64,000 nucleotides of DNA from Parabacteroides sp. Marseille-P3160 (GTDB lineage Bacteria; Bacteroidota; Bacteroidia; Bacteroidales; Tannerellaceae): the NCBI RefSeq assembly GCF_900162725.1, contig NZ_LT799418.1, positions 4,002,379 through 4,066,378 of the forward strand, read 5' to 3'. A model generated the notes under the pieces. The model had not been told where the DNA came from, ran no database searches, and was given only the letters and a program-made list of their open reading frames with translations. Shown here piece by piece: positions 17,045-25,146 of this stretch (its first letter is position 1; every line of letters begins with the position of its first letter). The position numbers and the translations under genes are program-made.

Positions 17045-19207
17045 TTATCCTATCTCATCAAATTGTTCGTTCCATAACTTTCGGTAAACGCTTTGACACA
17101 TTAGTAATTCTTGATGCGTACCTTGTTCTACTACTTTACCATCCTCCAATACAATAATTGCATCTGCATTTTTTACCGTACTTAACCGGTGGGCAATGAT
17201 AACAACGGTCTTACCTTGATTGGCCAAAGTTGTTAGCGTTTGTTTCACATAGCGTTCAGAGATAGAATCAAGGGAAGAGGTTGCTTCATCAAAAAGTAAG
17301 ATCTCCGGATTCTTGTAAAGGGCACGGGCAATCGCAATTCGTTGTCTTTCTCCACCCGATAAGGAGGCGCCTTGTTCTCCAATCTGTGTGAGATAGGAAT
17401 TAGGTAGCTTTTCAATGAATTCACGAATTCCTAATTGCTCGCTTAGTTCAACAATCCGCTTCATATCCGGTTCAAAGTCACCCAATGCTATATTTTCAAT
17501 AATATTTCCTGCAAATAGTTCAATCTGCTGAGGAACGGTCCCTACGATTTGGCGAAGACTTTCATTGCTTATTTGTGTTATATTATAACTCCCGATATGT
17601 ATGCTTCCTGATTGTATCGGATAGAGGTGCTGAATCAGGGAAATTAAAGTTGTCTTACCCGAACCGCTTTCTCCTACAATTGCGGTCGTTTCTCCTTTCT
17701 TGATCGTAAGATTAAGAGAATCAAAAACCTGTTTGCGAGAGCCATAGCGAAAAGCGACTTTATCGAAAACAAGATCACCGACCATTTCTGACGTAAGTTT
17801 GATTGTATTTGTTTCGTCTTGTTCTCTTTCCAGATCCATTATTTGAAACAAACGATCGGCTGCAATCATTGCATCTTGAATCGTTTGATTAGATGAAATT
17901 AGTTTACCGACCGGGCCTAAAACATACCCAATTAAAGAATAGAATACCATCAAAGTGCCCGGAGTTAGCTCCTGATCTATAACAAAAGTACTCCCGATCC
18001 ATAAGACGGCGATTGTAATGCCGGTTGATATAAATTCAATTCCGCCATTTGCAATAATAGAGCCGTAGATACTTTTAAAGGTATTGCGAATGAGTTCAAC
18101 AAAGCGGACTTCTGTTTTTAAGTTAGAAAACGATTCGACCCCAAATCGTTTAATGGTAGATACGGAATTAAGAGATTCAACCAATTGAGATTCTAATTCT
18201 GCTCCGCTCTCCATTATTTTACGTTGGTATTTCTTGTTCAGTTTATTGAATAGCACATAAACCAGTATAAAAAGAGGAGCAGAAACAAAGGTGATCAAGG
18301 CTAACTTCCACGAGTAAAGAAACATGATACAAAGAGTAAATAGAAGAATCAGGAAATTGACCACCAAGTCTAATGACACATTGTTAATAAACGTACGAAT
18401 CTTTACTGCATCATTTACCCGGGAGATAATTTCCCCCACTCGCATGGTATCAAAAAATTGTTGAGGAAGTGTAAGTAAGTGTTTGTAATAACCTAAAATA
18501 AGAGAGGCATCTATTCGTTGGCCTGTCTTTAAAGCCAGAATACTTTTCATCGCACCGATGAATGTACGAATCAATAGAATAATAAACATAATAACCCCCA
18601 TGAGATTTAACAGGTTTATGTTTTTATCTACCAAGACATAATCCGTAATTTTACCAATGAAAATAGCTGTAGATAGTCCTAAGATACTATAGACCACAGC
18701 CCCAAACAAAGCTTGGCACATCACACTTTTATGTGGCTTCAATAAATACCAAAAGCTTTGTAAGGTACTTTGCTTTAAATTTCCTTTTTGAAATGCTTCT
18801 GTAGGGTGAATCAGAATTAATATACCGGTCCACTCTTTTTTGAATTCTTCAGATGTCTTTTTATGGAGTTTACCATCTGCAGGATCCATTATTTGGATAT
18901 ACTTCTCCGTTACCCTATAAATGACAACAAAATGTTGCAGAACTTCTTTTACTACAATATGAGCGATTGCCGGCTTAGGAATATCCGGCAAGCATTCAAA
19001 TGGACCTTTCACGCCTTTTGCTTCGAAGCCTAATTTCTGTGCGGCCTCAATCATTCCCAATATATTTGTTCCCTTTTTGTCTGTGAAAGCATACTGGCGT
19101 ATTCGTGATAGAGGAAATTGTAGCCCGAAATAGGCGGCAATAGAAGAAAGGCAAGCTGCACCACAATCAGTTATGTCATGTTGCCTTACCTGTATATTCT
19201 TTTTCAT
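17045..19207 (-). CDS. Peptidase-containing ABC transporter (C39 protease, processes and exports GG-leader peptides)
   Basis: 720 aa in the classic order. C39 peptidase domain, residues 1-130: RQHDITDCGAACL with Gln9 and catalytic Cys15, then His92 (LQHFVV) and Asp108 (MDPADG), all present. The exporter membrane domain with six helices spans about 165-440. The ATPase domain has Walker A GESGSGKTT (about 508-516), signature LSGGERQRIAIARAL and Walker B ILLFDEATSSLD. The enzyme should cut after Gly-Gly and move the core peptide across the inner membrane with the HlyD partner, whose gene end overlaps by 4 bp. All catalytic residues look intact. Confidence 0.95.
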   Translation of the reverse strand: MKKNIQVRQHDITDCGAACLSSIAAYFGLQFPLSRIRQYAFTDKKGTNILGMIEAAQKLGFEAKGVKGPFECLPDIPKPAIAHIVVKEVLQHFVVIYRVTEKYIQIMDPADGKLHKKTSEEFKKEWTGILILIHPTEAFQKGNLKQSTLQSFWYLLKPHKSVMCQALFGAVVYSILGLSTAIFIGKITDYVLVDKNINLLNLMGVIMFIILLIRTFIGAMKSILALKTGQRIDASLILGYYKHLLTLPQQFFDTMRVGEIISRVNDAVKIRTFINNVSLDLVVNFLILLFTLCIMFLYSWKLALITFVSAPLFILVYVLFNKLNKKYQRKIMESGAELESQLVESLNSVSTIKRFGVESFSNLKTEVRFVELIRNTFKSIYGSIIANGGIEFISTGITIAVLWIGSTFVIDQELTPGTLMVFYSLIGYVLGPVGKLISSNQTIQDAMIAADRLFQIMDLEREQDETNTIKLTSEMVGDLVFDKVAFRYGSRKQVFDSLNLTIKKGETTAIVGESGSGKTTLISLIQHLYPIQSGSIHIGSYNITQISNESLRQIVGTVPQQIELFAGNIIENIALGDFEPDMKRIVELSEQLGIREFIEKLPNSYLTQIGEQGASLSGGERQRIAIARALYKNPEILLFDEATSSLDSISERYVKQTLTTLANQGKTVVIIAHRLSTVKNADAIIVLEDGKVVEQGTHQELLMCQSVYRKLWNEQFDEIG

Positions 19208-20379
19208 AGATTCTGTTTTGCAAGGGTATTAGTCGTATACTGAGTTGGGTTTGCCCAATCATCCATCTTTTGGTATAGTAGCTCAAAAAGAGAACGACGG
19301 GTAATCATAAAATGTGTAGAGATGGTCATTCCTTTTTTTAGATTCCCTTTTACCCCATTTTTCCGTACCAAATAGTTTCTATCTATACTACATTTCACTT
19401 TATAAAAAGCGTTGTTATTTCCGCTGTCAGTGAAGAAATCAGATGATATCTCCACGACTTTGCCGGATATTATACCCCATTCATTATAGTTAAAAGACTC
19501 AACCTGAATATTTACCGGCATATCCAGATGAAGATAACCAATATTACGAGGAGTGACATACACCTCGCAAAATAAGGTTGAGTCGGGACTGATTACGGCT
19601 AAAGATGTCCCCGTTTGTATACTGCTACCTTTATAAAGACCTCTGAACTGATCCAATGTACCGCTTACCGGACTAATCACTACATACGAATCCTTCTCTT
19701 TAACTTCTTGTTTTAAAGCGGCCTGCATTTCATTATAAGAATTGGAATATGTGTTCAGATCCGTTTGCCATTTGCTGATTTGATTATCTTTTAAGGACGC
19801 CAGTTCATTTTCTGCTTTTGAATACTCATACTCATATTTTTCAAACTCCTCTTCCGAAATTACTCCTTTGTCAAAGAGTGGTTTATTACGCTGGTAGTCT
19901 TTTTTTGTTTTACCCAAAGTTGTTTCAGCCTCTACCGACTGTTTACAGTAATAAAGATATTCTTGCCGGCGTGTATCTGAACTAAATACTGACGGCGTCG
20001 TTCCTTTTGACAAATAACGTAGGTCATTTAAATGTTCACGAAAATCATCGATGCGGTTTTGCTGATAATTAATTTTGTAATTCGGGTTGGAAGTTCTGAA
20101 TGTCAATAACGTATCACCTTGATGAACCTTCCAACCCTCTTTTACATAAACAGAATCGATAAACTCTGTAAGACTGGCTTTAATCTCCGTCTTCTCTGCT
20201 ATCGGACGGATAACTCCCACATCTTGCACAGAAATATCTACATAGATAAATGGTAGGGAAACAATTGCCGCAACGATAACTATTAAGACAAGCCAATAGA
20301 TCTTTTGGGACTTTGTTGAATGCTTATCTATGTATGCGTCCATACTGTTTTTAATTAATTCAGAGGGCAATAGATTCAT
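19204..20379 (-). CDS. HlyD-family membrane fusion protein of the peptide exporter
   Basis: 391 aa. One membrane anchor at about 28-47 (IYWLVLIVIVAAIVSLPFIY), a lipoyl/barrel-sandwich half near residue 60-95, a long coiled-coil hairpin (about 105-225, with DKGVISEEEFEKYEYEYSKA), the second lipoyl half (VVISPVSGTLDQF) and a beta-barrel. It bridges the ABC exporter to an outer-membrane channel, likely a TolC-type protein encoded elsewhere since none is in this window. It starts 8 bp after the small peptide gene at 20388-20525. Confidence 0.92.
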   Translation of the reverse strand: MNLLPSELIKNSMDAYIDKHSTKSQKIYWLVLIVIVAAIVSLPFIYVDISVQDVGVIRPIAEKTEIKASLTEFIDSVYVKEGWKVHQGDTLLTFRTSNPNYKINYQQNRIDDFREHLNDLRYLSKGTTPSVFSSDTRRQEYLYYCKQSVEAETTLGKTKKDYQRNKPLFDKGVISEEEFEKYEYEYSKAENELASLKDNQISKWQTDLNTYSNSYNEMQAALKQEVKEKDSYVVISPVSGTLDQFRGLYKGSSIQTGTSLAVISPDSTLFCEVYVTPRNIGYLHLDMPVNIQVESFNYNEWGIISGKVVEISSDFFTDSGNNNAFYKVKCSIDRNYLVRKNGVKGNLKKGMTISTHFMITRRSLFELLYQKMDDWANPTQYTTNTLAKQNL

Positions 20380-20387
20380 AATTTCTA

Positions 20388-20525
20388 TTATTTATCCTCC
20401 CACACCAACTTTAATTCCTTATCAATTACTTTGTATGCCCAACCTCCACCAAAATACTTTTGTTGTTCTTTAATGCTAAGTTCTCTTAATTGAGATTCTG
20501 CATTCTTCGTTTTTTTCATATTCAT
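20388..20525 (-). CDS. Double-glycine leader peptide beside the sensor genes, pheromone candidate
   Basis: 45 aa: ATG at 20525 (a second in-frame ATG two codons on), TAA at 20388. The leader MNMKKTKNAESQLRELSIKE ends in QQKYFGGG. Cleavage after Gly-Gly (26-27) would free an 18-residue peptide GWAYKVIDKELKLVWEDK, or 17 residues if cut one later. It is first in the exporter operon, divergent from the histidine kinase, and the 44-bp repeat element lies 51 bp upstream. Short size and this position recall ComC/BlpC-type inducing peptides. Signal function is inference. Confidence 0.75.
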   Translation of the reverse strand: MNMKKTKNAESQLRELSIKEQQKYFGGGWAYKVIDKELKLVWEDK

Positions 20526-20576
20526 ACCTGATTTACTTTTTGTGTAGTAAAAAAACAGATTGTAATCCGAAAAGAA

Positions 20577-20620
20577 GGTTATCCGTATGTTATCTCTATG
20601 TTATTTTTATCTTAACATTG
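20577..20620. promoter_or_regulatory. 44-bp direct-repeat element, copy 1, in the divergent promoter region
   Basis: TATGTTAT at 20586 and 20597, TATCTTAA at 20608, and a weaker GTTAT unit ending 20582 keep an 11-bp period. The element lies between the exporter operon and the histidine kinase gene and could serve both. 40 of 44 bases match the copy at 16457-16500. Confidence 0.78.
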
Positions 20621-20654
20621 ATATACAAACAAGTCTTTTTCAGTAAAAGAAGTT

Positions 20655-20662
20655 TATCTTTG
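20655..20662 (+). promoter_or_regulatory. -7 promoter element of the two-component genes
   Basis: TATCTTTG matches TAnnTTTG. Transcription would begin near 20669, downstream of the GTG at 20662 and at or just after the ATG at 20668, which supports the ATG at 20683 as the kinase start. No -33 box is seen; the repeat element ends 34 bp upstream. Confidence 0.55.
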
Positions 20663-20682
20663 TGATTATGTTTTTAATTAAT

Positions 20683-21999
20683 ATGAAAACAAATCTCTTT
20701 AATAGAATCTTTATAGCAGCTTTATCTTTGTTATCCTTATTTCAAGGAGTCTGGCTATATAATGCGTATAAGTTAAATGAAAAAGAGATTCAAAGACTAT
20801 CTAACAAATATTTAGTAGAGGCCATCGAAAAAGAAACTGATTTTCGTTTTTTAGAGGTGGAAAAGAAAGTAAAGGAAGAGCCAAGTAACAAAGAATTTAT
20901 TTTTGAATATGAAAATATAGATCATAGAGGAGTAATATCACAGCAGTTTGATATAACGCAACAATTGTTGGTAATCAAAGGTATTCCATTGAATCTCTTC
21001 ACTCTTGATAGTATCTATTCCTCCATGTTAAGCCAAAATAACATTAAAGCAGAATATACATTAATTTACCGGGACTCCACGAAAGTATTGAAAGCGATAG
21101 GAAAAGTAAAGGATGGGTATAAGACCGACCGAATCCCTATTGTCCACGGTACGGAATTACAGGCAATTGTGGATATATCCGCTCCTGTAGTTTTCAAGCA
21201 GATGACTGCGGTGTTAAGTCTTTCCGTACTTATCTTACTCTTAATAATCGCCTGTCTGTTCTATGAAGTTCGCTTTTTCTTCTCACAACAGCGATTGAAC
21301 CATTTACGGGATGATTTTACACATGCTTTGACACACGATATGAAAACGCCTCTGAACTCCATTTATATGGTGATTGACCAATTAGGGAAAGGGGTACTTG
21401 ACAATAATCCAACGCTTCGAACTCAGTTTTGCGAAGTCGCCACGGAGCAGGTTTTAAACCTCCAGAATTTAGTTGATAAGATTCTGACGATTGCCAAAAT
21501 GGAAGAGAAGAAATTAACGTTATCTAAAAAGGAAATCAATTTACCTCTGATGATACAATCTCTCGTGGATAAATTTACTGTTGGAAGCAAAAAGAAACTC
21601 TTTTTCAAAACAAGCTATGACTTGAAGGAACGTATTTTATTGGCCGATCCGGTTTATCTCAGTGAAGCGATCAGTAATTTAATTGATAATGCAATTAAAT
21701 ATTCAGGTGATCCCGTACAGATTACGATCTCTTGCCTTTCGACAGAGACGCAAATAATAATCAAGGTAAAAGACGACGGAACAGGTATTTCATTCAAAGA
21801 CCAGCAAAAGATATTTAATAAGTTTGAGCGAGGTGCTGCGGTAAAAAAGAAGGAAGTCAAAGGATTCGGATTGGGGCTCCGGTATGTCAAAGACGTAACA
21901 AATGCACACGGTGGAACAGTCGCTCTCTCCAGTATGGAAGGAAAAGGCTCTGAGTTTGTCATTGCGCTTCCAATAGTTATTGCACCTATAGATAATTGA
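20683..21999 (+). CDS. Sensor histidine kinase of the peptide locus
   Basis: 438 aa from the ATG at 20683, chosen because the predicted promoter overlaps earlier start codons. First membrane helix about 8-27, periplasmic domain of about 145 residues, second helix about 174-197, no HAMP domain recognised. DHp box LTHDMKTPLNS has His218; ATPase motifs are NLIDNAIKYSGD, VKDDGTGIS, KIFNKFERG and GFGLGLRYV. It resembles RprX-type kinases of Bacteroides. The periplasmic domain could sense a secreted peptide. 25 bp separate it from the response regulator. Confidence 0.93.
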   Translation: MKTNLFNRIFIAALSLLSLFQGVWLYNAYKLNEKEIQRLSNKYLVEAIEKETDFRFLEVEKKVKEEPSNKEFIFEYENIDHRGVISQQFDITQQLLVIKGIPLNLFTLDSIYSSMLSQNNIKAEYTLIYRDSTKVLKAIGKVKDGYKTDRIPIVHGTELQAIVDISAPVVFKQMTAVLSLSVLILLLIIACLFYEVRFFFSQQRLNHLRDDFTHALTHDMKTPLNSIYMVIDQLGKGVLDNNPTLRTQFCEVATEQVLNLQNLVDKILTIAKMEEKKLTLSKKEINLPLMIQSLVDKFTVGSKKKLFFKTSYDLKERILLADPVYLSEAISNLIDNAIKYSGDPVQITISCLSTETQIIIKVKDDGTGISFKDQQKIFNKFERGAAVKKKEVKGFGLGLRYVKDVTNAHGGTVALSSMEGKGSEFVIALPIVIAPIDN

Positions 22000-22024
22000 T
22001 AACTTTGTTACAAATAAGAAGCTG

Positions 22025-22734
22025 ATGGGAAAAATAAAATTACTGTTAGTAGAAGATGATGCTGCCTTTTCATTTATCATCAAAGGTTGTTTAGAGTTAA
22101 CCGGAAATTACGATGTCTCTATTGCCTCCGATGGGAAAGAAGGATTAGAGAAATATGCCGCCTTTATTCCGGATATCATCGTCGCCGACATAGAGATGCC
22201 TATTATGTCGGGTATTGAGTTGGTTTCCGTTATCCGTCGGAAAGATACGCAGATACCCATCCTTTTCGCCTCAGCAAGGACTTCGCCAAAGGATTTGATC
22301 GAAGGATATAATTTGGGATAGACAATTATATTCGGAAACCTTTCCTGCCGGAAGAGTTGAATGCACATGTTCAGGCCATCTTAAGACGATCTCAATCAAC
22401 ACTTCTATCCACCAATGAAACAACCCCCTATTTATTAAAAATAGGAAAATATCTCTTTGATACAAAAGCCCAGACTTTGCAAAGGCAAGATAGAACGATT
22501 AAGCTAACCGAGCGCGAATCTCAAATTATCCTGCTCTTATACCAACAAAAAGGTAAAATTGTAAAAAGAGAGGACATATTGACCCAATGCTGGGAGCATA
22601 GTGATTTCTATACCTCCAGAAGCCTGGATGTCTTTATAAATAAATTACGAAAATACTTCAAAGAAGACCCAGGAATTGAAATCAAGACGGTGAGAAAAAA
22701 AGGCATACTATTGGACATAAAATCGGTTCCCTGA
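22025..22734 (+). CDS. OmpR-family response regulator, split by a -1 frameshift
   Basis: Frame 0 runs 98 codons to TAG at 22319-22321. It gives the receiver start MGKIKLLLVEDDAAF, phospho-acceptor Asp55 in VADIEMPIMSG, and ends EGYNLG. The -1 frame continues without interruption as IDNYIRKPFLPEEL, the receiver end with its conserved Lys-Pro, and then the winged-helix domain (KLTERESQIILLL, SLDVFINKLRKYF) to 22734. Joined at TTTGGGA (22312-22318) the product is 236 aa, normal for RprY-like regulators. Both halves look conserved. It is either a fresh one-base deletion, a base-call error, or translated by frameshifting. Confidence 0.8.
22312..22321 (+). other. In-frame slippery heptamer TTTGGGA followed by TAG
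   Basis: Read as T TTG GGA in the zero frame, it fits the X XXY YYZ rule for -1 slippage and is followed at once by the stop TAG. Slipping one base back gives Leu-Gly-Ile-Asp, exactly the sequence expected from the receiver family. I see no strong stimulatory stem-loop downstream; only a weak pairing (TTCGG with CCGGAA, 22330-22353). Confidence 0.5.
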
Positions 22735-22813
22735 ACAACCTTTTAAATGCCTTTCTCCGGTTAATTAACCGAAGCATCCTGCGAAACTCCTATATTTTCA
22801 TTATTTTCGCCCT

Positions 22814-24088
22814 ATGAACCAGAAAAGAGATAAACAAAAGAGGAGAAAACGTATTCCTTTTTATGGACTGCTCATCGCTTTTGCCCTGTGCATTTCCTGT
22901 AACCGGCATACGAAACAGGCGGATGAGAATGAAGTGGAAAAAGACACCATCCGGGGAACTTATCAATATGGCATTTGCATCGATTCACTCGAAGTGACGG
23001 AATACCTGATTAAAAACGGCGAGAATCCCGCCTCCATTTTAGCCCGCCTGGGATTTTCCCCGGCTATGGCGGACAGCATCAACCGCGCATCCGGAGAGAT
23101 ACTGGATCCGACGCGCATCCGAGCCGGCATGAGTTATTACACGTTCTGCACCCGCGACAGCCTGCCGGAAATAAAATACATTGCCTTCGCCAAGAACCTG
23201 ACTGATTTTGCCATCATCGACCTGACCAAGGAGCATGTCACGGCCTACCCCTTCAATAAGCTGGTGACTACCCGGCGGAGATACCTGGAAGCGACCTTAA
23301 GTTCCTCTCTCTGGAACGAAATCAAGGGCATGGGAGCCGATCCGTTGCTGGCCATCAAATTGTCGGATGTCTTTGCCTGGCAAATCGACTTCTTCGATGT
23401 CAAGGAGGGTGATTCTTTTCAGGTCATTTATCACGAGGAGTTCATCGAAGATTCGATTCCGCTGAACATCAGTTCGGTGGAGGGGGCGATCTTTACCCAT
23501 ATCGGGAAGCGGTATATCGCCATTCCCTTCGTGCAGGACAGTGTCACGGAGTTTTTCGACGAAGAGGGTAACAGTTTGCGGAAGGCCTTCCTGAAGGCTC
23601 CGATGGACTTCTTCCGGATTACTTCCCGCTTTACGAACTCCCGCTTTCATCCGGTTTTAAAGCGGTATCGCGCGCATCATGGCGTGGATTATGCCGCGCC
23701 GGTCGGTACGCCGGTCAAAACCATCGGCGACGGCACCGTGATCGCCAAAGGCTATCAGGGAGGCGGAGCAGGAAACTTCCTGAAAATACAACATAATACG
23801 GCTTATGCCACGACCTATATGCATCTGAGCCGCTTCAAAAAAGGCCTTCGGATAGGAAGCCGGGTCCAACAGGGAGAAGTGGTCGGTTATGTCGGTTCAA
23901 CCGGCCTCTCCACCGGTCCCCATCTGGATTTCAGGGTCTACAAGCATGGGAAGGCGATCAATCCGTTGCATATGGAGGCGCCTCCTTCCAAGCCGGTAAG
24001 TCCTGAACTGATGGACAGCTTCCGGATAGTCAAACAGCGGGTTCTGTTGGAACTGGACAGTTTAAGCAAAAACAAGGAACACTTCTAA
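22814..24088 (+). CDS. M23-family peptidoglycan metallopeptidase, lipoprotein
   Basis: 424 aa. A basic N-terminus, then a lipobox-like LLIAFALCISCNRH (Cys near 29). Residues about 50-270 resemble the LysM/OapA-like and Csd3-like part of M23 proteins. The LytM catalytic domain carries HHGVDYAAPVGTPV (His and Asp zinc ligands) and GPHLDFRVYKHG (HxD, second motif). It should cut peptide cross-links of murein in the periplasm. GC-rich codon use returns here, marking the right edge of the AT-rich island. Confidence 0.93.
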   Translation: MNQKRDKQKRRKRIPFYGLLIAFALCISCNRHTKQADENEVEKDTIRGTYQYGICIDSLEVTEYLIKNGENPASILARLGFSPAMADSINRASGEILDPTRIRAGMSYYTFCTRDSLPEIKYIAFAKNLTDFAIIDLTKEHVTAYPFNKLVTTRRRYLEATLSSSLWNEIKGMGADPLLAIKLSDVFAWQIDFFDVKEGDSFQVIYHEEFIEDSIPLNISSVEGAIFTHIGKRYIAIPFVQDSVTEFFDEEGNSLRKAFLKAPMDFFRITSRFTNSRFHPVLKRYRAHHGVDYAAPVGTPVKTIGDGTVIAKGYQGGGAGNFLKIQHNTAYATTYMHLSRFKKGLRIGSRVQQGEVVGYVGSTGLSTGPHLDFRVYKHGKAINPLHMEAPPSKPVSPELMDSFRIVKQRVLLELDSLSKNKEHF

Positions 24089-24098
24089 TTCTACCAAT

Positions 24099-24467
24099 AT
24101 GAAAGTAATAGGCAACATTCTCTGGCTCGTTTTCGGCGGTATTATCACGGCTATCGAATATTTGATTGCAAGTTTGCTCCTAATGATCACCATTATCGGG
24201 ATCCCTTTCGGAATTCAAACGCTCAAGTTGGGACTATTGGCCTTATGGCCGTTCGGGAGTAAAGTTACAGACAACGGAAGCTCCGGCGGATGTCTTTCGG
24301 TGATTATGAATATCCTGTGGATCCTGGTAGGAGGCATCTGGATCTGTGCAACTCACCTTGTGTTCGGGTTCTTGCTATGCATTACGATCATCGGCATTCC
24401 GTTCGGAATGCAACATTTCAAACTGGCGGGGCTGGCGCTTACCCCCTTTGGAAAGTCGATTGAATAG
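24099..24467 (+). CDS. YccF domain protein
   Basis: 122 aa inner-membrane protein built from two similar halves: NILWLVFGGIITAIEY..TIIGIPFGIQTLKLGLLALWPFG and NILWILVGGIWICATH..TIIGIPFGMQHFKLAGLALTPFG (given as separate short blocks). Each half has two membrane helices. This is the full YccF arrangement. Function unknown. Ten bp after the M23 gene, so probably cotranscribed. Confidence 0.9.
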   Translation: MKVIGNILWLVFGGIITAIEYLIASLLLMITIIGIPFGIQTLKLGLLALWPFGSKVTDNGSSGGCLSVIMNILWILVGGIWICATHLVFGFLLCITIIGIPFGMQHFKLAGLALTPFGKSIE

Positions 24468-24476
24468 ACCGGCAGG

Positions 24477-25145
24477 TCAGTCGATCAGCGGCAGGTTTTG
24501 CCTTGCAAACGACCGGCTGCAAGCGTTGAAATGCCACCATTCGGAAGTGACGGTCGTAAACCCGGCTTGCTTCATGATCCTGCGGAGCAATCGCCGGTTG
24601 GCATATTCCTCCGGGGTGATTTTCTTTGCTTGCACCAATTCCTCTTCCCGGTCGGTATTCGCCTCTTTCCCGAAATAATCAAAAGGCGTCCCCATTGGCA
24701 AGGGCTGTCCTTTTTCATCCAGAATGGTTATATCGACCGCCATCCCGTAATTATGCAATCCCCCTCCCTTGGCCGGATTTGCCACATAATAGGTTTTGCC
24801 CGTTCCTTGCACCAAACTCCACATCCGCCTCTGCACCGCCATCGGACGGGCGGCGTCATAAATCAACAGTCTCTTCCCGGGATGCTCCTTCTTCAGCAGC
24901 TTCTGGGCCTGCAGCAGTTTCTTTGCCGCCTCGGGGCGCAACCAAGCCCGCGTAAGCCCTTGGTAAAGGACTTTTCCTACAAAATTATCAGGAGTCGCAT
25001 ATTGAAGGTGAACTTGTATCGAAGTGTCCAGGGTGCAAACATCGACAAGTCCCCTTTGCCGCAAAATATGATCCCAGTCGGTCGCCTCCGCTTGGAAATA
25101 GGCCGGAGAAAACAAAAGGAACAGCAAGAAAACAAATCTGTTCAT
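24477..25145 (-). CDS. D-alanyl-D-alanine dipeptidase (M15, VanX/DdpX-like)
   Basis: 222 aa with an N-terminal signal peptide (MNRFVFLLFLLFSPAYFQAE). Zinc-ligand motifs GGLHNYGMAVDITIL (His, Asp) and EWWHFN (Glu, His) are intact, as is the RPMAVQRRMW block. It cleaves D-Ala-D-Ala dipeptides in the periplasm, for recycling of cell-wall fragments. No vanHA genes are nearby, so a resistance role is unlikely. It is 1 bp downstream of murI. Confidence 0.92.
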   Translation of the reverse strand: MNRFVFLLFLLFSPAYFQAEATDWDHILRQRGLVDVCTLDTSIQVHLQYATPDNFVGKVLYQGLTRAWLRPEAAKKLLQAQKLLKKEHPGKRLLIYDAARPMAVQRRMWSLVQGTGKTYYVANPAKGGGLHNYGMAVDITILDEKGQPLPMGTPFDYFGKEANTDREEELVQAKKITPEEYANRRLLRRIMKQAGFTTVTSEWWHFNACSRSFARQNLPLID

Positions 25146-25146
25146 C

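Noticed and set aside
24477-25145. Vancomycin-resistance vanX gene
   Set aside because: No vanH, vanA-type ligase or vanRS nearby; the gene sits with murI and has a signal peptide, fitting wall recycling.
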